A DNA stretch of 6,314 nucleotides, taken from positions 1 to 6,314 of the forward strand of contig JAQSYR010000141.1 of NCBI GenBank assembly GCA_029256035.1, read 5' to 3'. Source of the DNA: Anaerocolumna sp. Its GTDB lineage: Bacteria > Bacillota > Clostridia > Lachnospirales > Lachnospiraceae. Every line of letters begins with the position of its first letter. Positions within the stretch are counted from its first letter, which is position 1. Made by a program: the position numbers and the translations under genes. Positions 5,444 through 6,314 of the stretch are shown here, in pieces. The notes below the pieces were generated by a model that saw only the letters and a program-made list of their open reading frames with translations, had not been told where the DNA came from and searched no databases.

Positions 5444-6110
5444 ATGGAAGAAATAATTGTACTAGGTACTGGTAATGCCCAGGCCATTAAAGTGTTTAAC
5501 ACTTGTTTTGCCCTACGTAAGGATAAGGAATATTTTTTAGTGGATGCTGGCGGCGGTAATGGAATACTTAACGCTTTAGACAAAAATCAAATTCCTCTAG
5601 AGAACATTCACCACATCTTTGTATCACACGAGCATACAGACCACATTCTTGGTATTCCGTGGATGATTCGTATGATAGGAGCTAAAATGAACCAGGGTAA
5701 TTATGATGGTAACCTATATCTATATTGCCACGAAGAACTTATTTCTACCATTAAAACTATAGTAACACTTACGGTTCAAAAAAAATTTTATCAGCATTTT
5801 AATGAACGAATACTATTTGTTCCACTAAAAGATGGAGATACTAAAGATATCTTGGGAAGCAGGTTTACCTTTTTTGATATAAAATCAAATAAAGCGAAAC
5901 AATTTGGATTTACGGTTACCTTAACAGATGAGAAGTTGCAAAATACGAATCCTTTCAATAACAACCAGAATAAGCTAACCTTTACCGGAGATGAGCCTTA
6001 TCGGGAAGGAATTTATGAATATGTACAAGGGACGTGCCTTTTACAACGGGAATTTATTTATTCCAGATGATGGAGATAAAATCTACCTTTTACAACCGAA
6101 TCAATATTAA
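5444..6110 (+). pseudogene. RNase Z-like MBL-fold hydrolase, broken by an internal deletion with frameshift
   Basis: The start is ATG 5444, with AGGAG at 5433-5437; it lies 1 nt after yigZ, so translational coupling is likely. Residues 1-196 are a good match to a Firmicutes RNase Z/COG1234-like MBL family: LGTGNAQ (7-13), FLVDAGGGNG (31-40), SHEHTDH (61-67, ligands H62, H64, D66, H67), KAKQFGF (150-156) and TGDEPY (181-186, D183). After YVQG (to 6031) the frame runs into an aberrant 12-residue tail and stops at 6068-6070. The true C-terminus, RAFYNGNLFIPDDGDKIYLL, is in another frame from 6033 to the stop at 6108-6110. In remembered homologues about 65 residues lie between, including KHHST and LWHTED, which hold metal-binding or catalytic histidines. 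The product as read would lack part of the active site. The substrate is unknown. Confidence 0.87.
6023..6044. other. MBL deletion junction at the centre of an imperfect palindrome
   Basis: The frame switches between 6029 and 6033. The 22 bases from 6023 to 6044 pair with themselves at 9 of 11 positions about the axis between 6033 and 6034: left half GTACAAGGGAC, right half GTGCCTTTTAC. Deletion between AAGG-type microhomologies is plausible, because the expected downstream coding (KEGRAFYNG) would carry such bases. Confidence 0.55.
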
Positions 6111-6227
6111 ACAGAAAATACAGTGATAGAATAAAAAAATTAAGTTATCTGCAAAACCTAATTACCATAAAATGTATATCCAGTGGCTATATAGCAAGTT
6201 TTACTTTATTTTATGTTATGAATTTGA
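6111..6227 (+). other. Intergenic region after the MBL pseudogene
   Basis: There is no clear intrinsic terminator. CATAAAAT (6166-6173) and ATTTTATG (6208-6215) are perfect inverted arms enclosing a smaller TATAT/ATATA hairpin (6175-6193), followed by T-rich DNA. This could be a weak terminator for the upstream operon or an operator for the next promoter. The evidence does not separate the two. Confidence 0.3.
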
Positions 6228-6233
6228 TATAAT
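6205..6233 (+). promoter_or_regulatory. Extended -10 promoter for the gene at 6256
   Basis: TG-A-TATAAT (6225-6233) is a perfect extended -10 element. The -35 position 17 nt upstream (TTTATT, 6205-6210) is poor, as is common for extended -10 promoters. The start would be near 6240, so the leader is only about 15 nt and is almost filled by the ribosome site AAAGGAGGT (6242-6250). Confidence 0.55.
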
Positions 6234-6255
6234 GGCAGGATAAAGGAGGTTAATT

Positions 6256-6314
6256 ATGGACTTTAGTAAAAAAGGAACAGCTAAGAAACAAAAACAAATT
6301 AAATCTACTTCCAG
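6256..6314 (+). CDS. Lys-rich protein, N-terminal part (runs off the right edge)
   Basis: Nineteen codons are visible, MDFSKKGTAKKQKQIKSTS, very basic and polar, with no membrane segment or signal peptide. The start is well supported by AAAGGAGGT (6242-6250) and the extended -10 promoter just upstream. Too little is present to assign a family. Confidence 0.7.
   Translation, partial: MDFSKKGTAKKQKQIKSTS

Noticed and set aside
4363..6070. Programmed ribosomal frameshifting as the explanation of the split genes
   Set aside because: A frameshift could join the frames but not restore the missing blocks. In rarA the Walker A sequence is absent from the DNA, not just out of frame.
1..6314. tRNA, rRNA, CRISPR arrays, insertion sequences, phage or toxin-antitoxin genes
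   Set aside because: None was recognised on either strand. The two MBL-fold proteins are ordinary hydrolase families and not part of a recognisable defence locus.

Overview
The window looks like chromosomal DNA from a low-GC, Gram-positive anaerobe of the Clostridia, most likely Lachnospiraceae (Clostridium cluster XIVa). The basis is AT-rich DNA, strong AAAGGAGG-type Shine-Dalgarno sites, near-consensus sigma-A promoters and protein sequences that resemble that family from memory. No database search was possible. There are no tRNA, rRNA, CRISPR, IS or phage genes.

Layout: (1) 1-335, minus strand: the N-terminal 111 residues of a conserved hypothetical protein, preceded by a leader with three successive inverted repeats (347-450). 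(2) 622-2823, minus strand: a two-gene operon in which a 12-TM MFS transporter is followed by a metallo-beta-lactamase (MBL)-fold hydrolase, with a promoter at 2879-2907 and a probable terminator at 529-562. (3) 3083-3346, plus strand: a small two-TM membrane protein, divergent from the MFS gene and stop-to-stop with the next gene (1 bp apart). (4) 3348-4533, minus strand: rarA/mgsA, an AAA+ replication-recombination ATPase, broken. (5) 4854-6110, plus strand: yigZ (IMPACT family) and an RNase Z-like MBL hydrolase, spaced 1 nt apart as an operon, both broken. (6) 6256-6314, plus strand: the start of a small Lys-rich protein.

The most striking feature is that three consecutive, normally intact housekeeping-type genes (rarA, yigZ, MBL hydrolase) each show the same defect. 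The N-terminal part reads in one frame, the authentic C-terminal part reads in another, and a central block expected for the family is absent: roughly 46, 25 and 65 codons by comparison with remembered homologues. The rarA gap removes the whole Walker A region, and the last gap removes C-terminal metal-binding motifs. All three gaps are of the 3n+2 class, and each junction lies within an imperfect palindrome. Neither point mutations nor ribosomal frameshifting explains missing blocks. The live options are assembly or amplification artefacts, clustered gene decay, or an unrecognised DNA-loss process. An artefact must be excluded first. The upstream half of the window (genes at 622-3346) shows no such damage.

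Regulation is visible at several places: six candidate promoters, a TTAAG-type repeat cluster between the divergent rarA and yigZ promoters, twin GGGTACCTG repeats and a 15-codon ORF in the yigZ leader, and TTGAAA repeats in front of the first gene.
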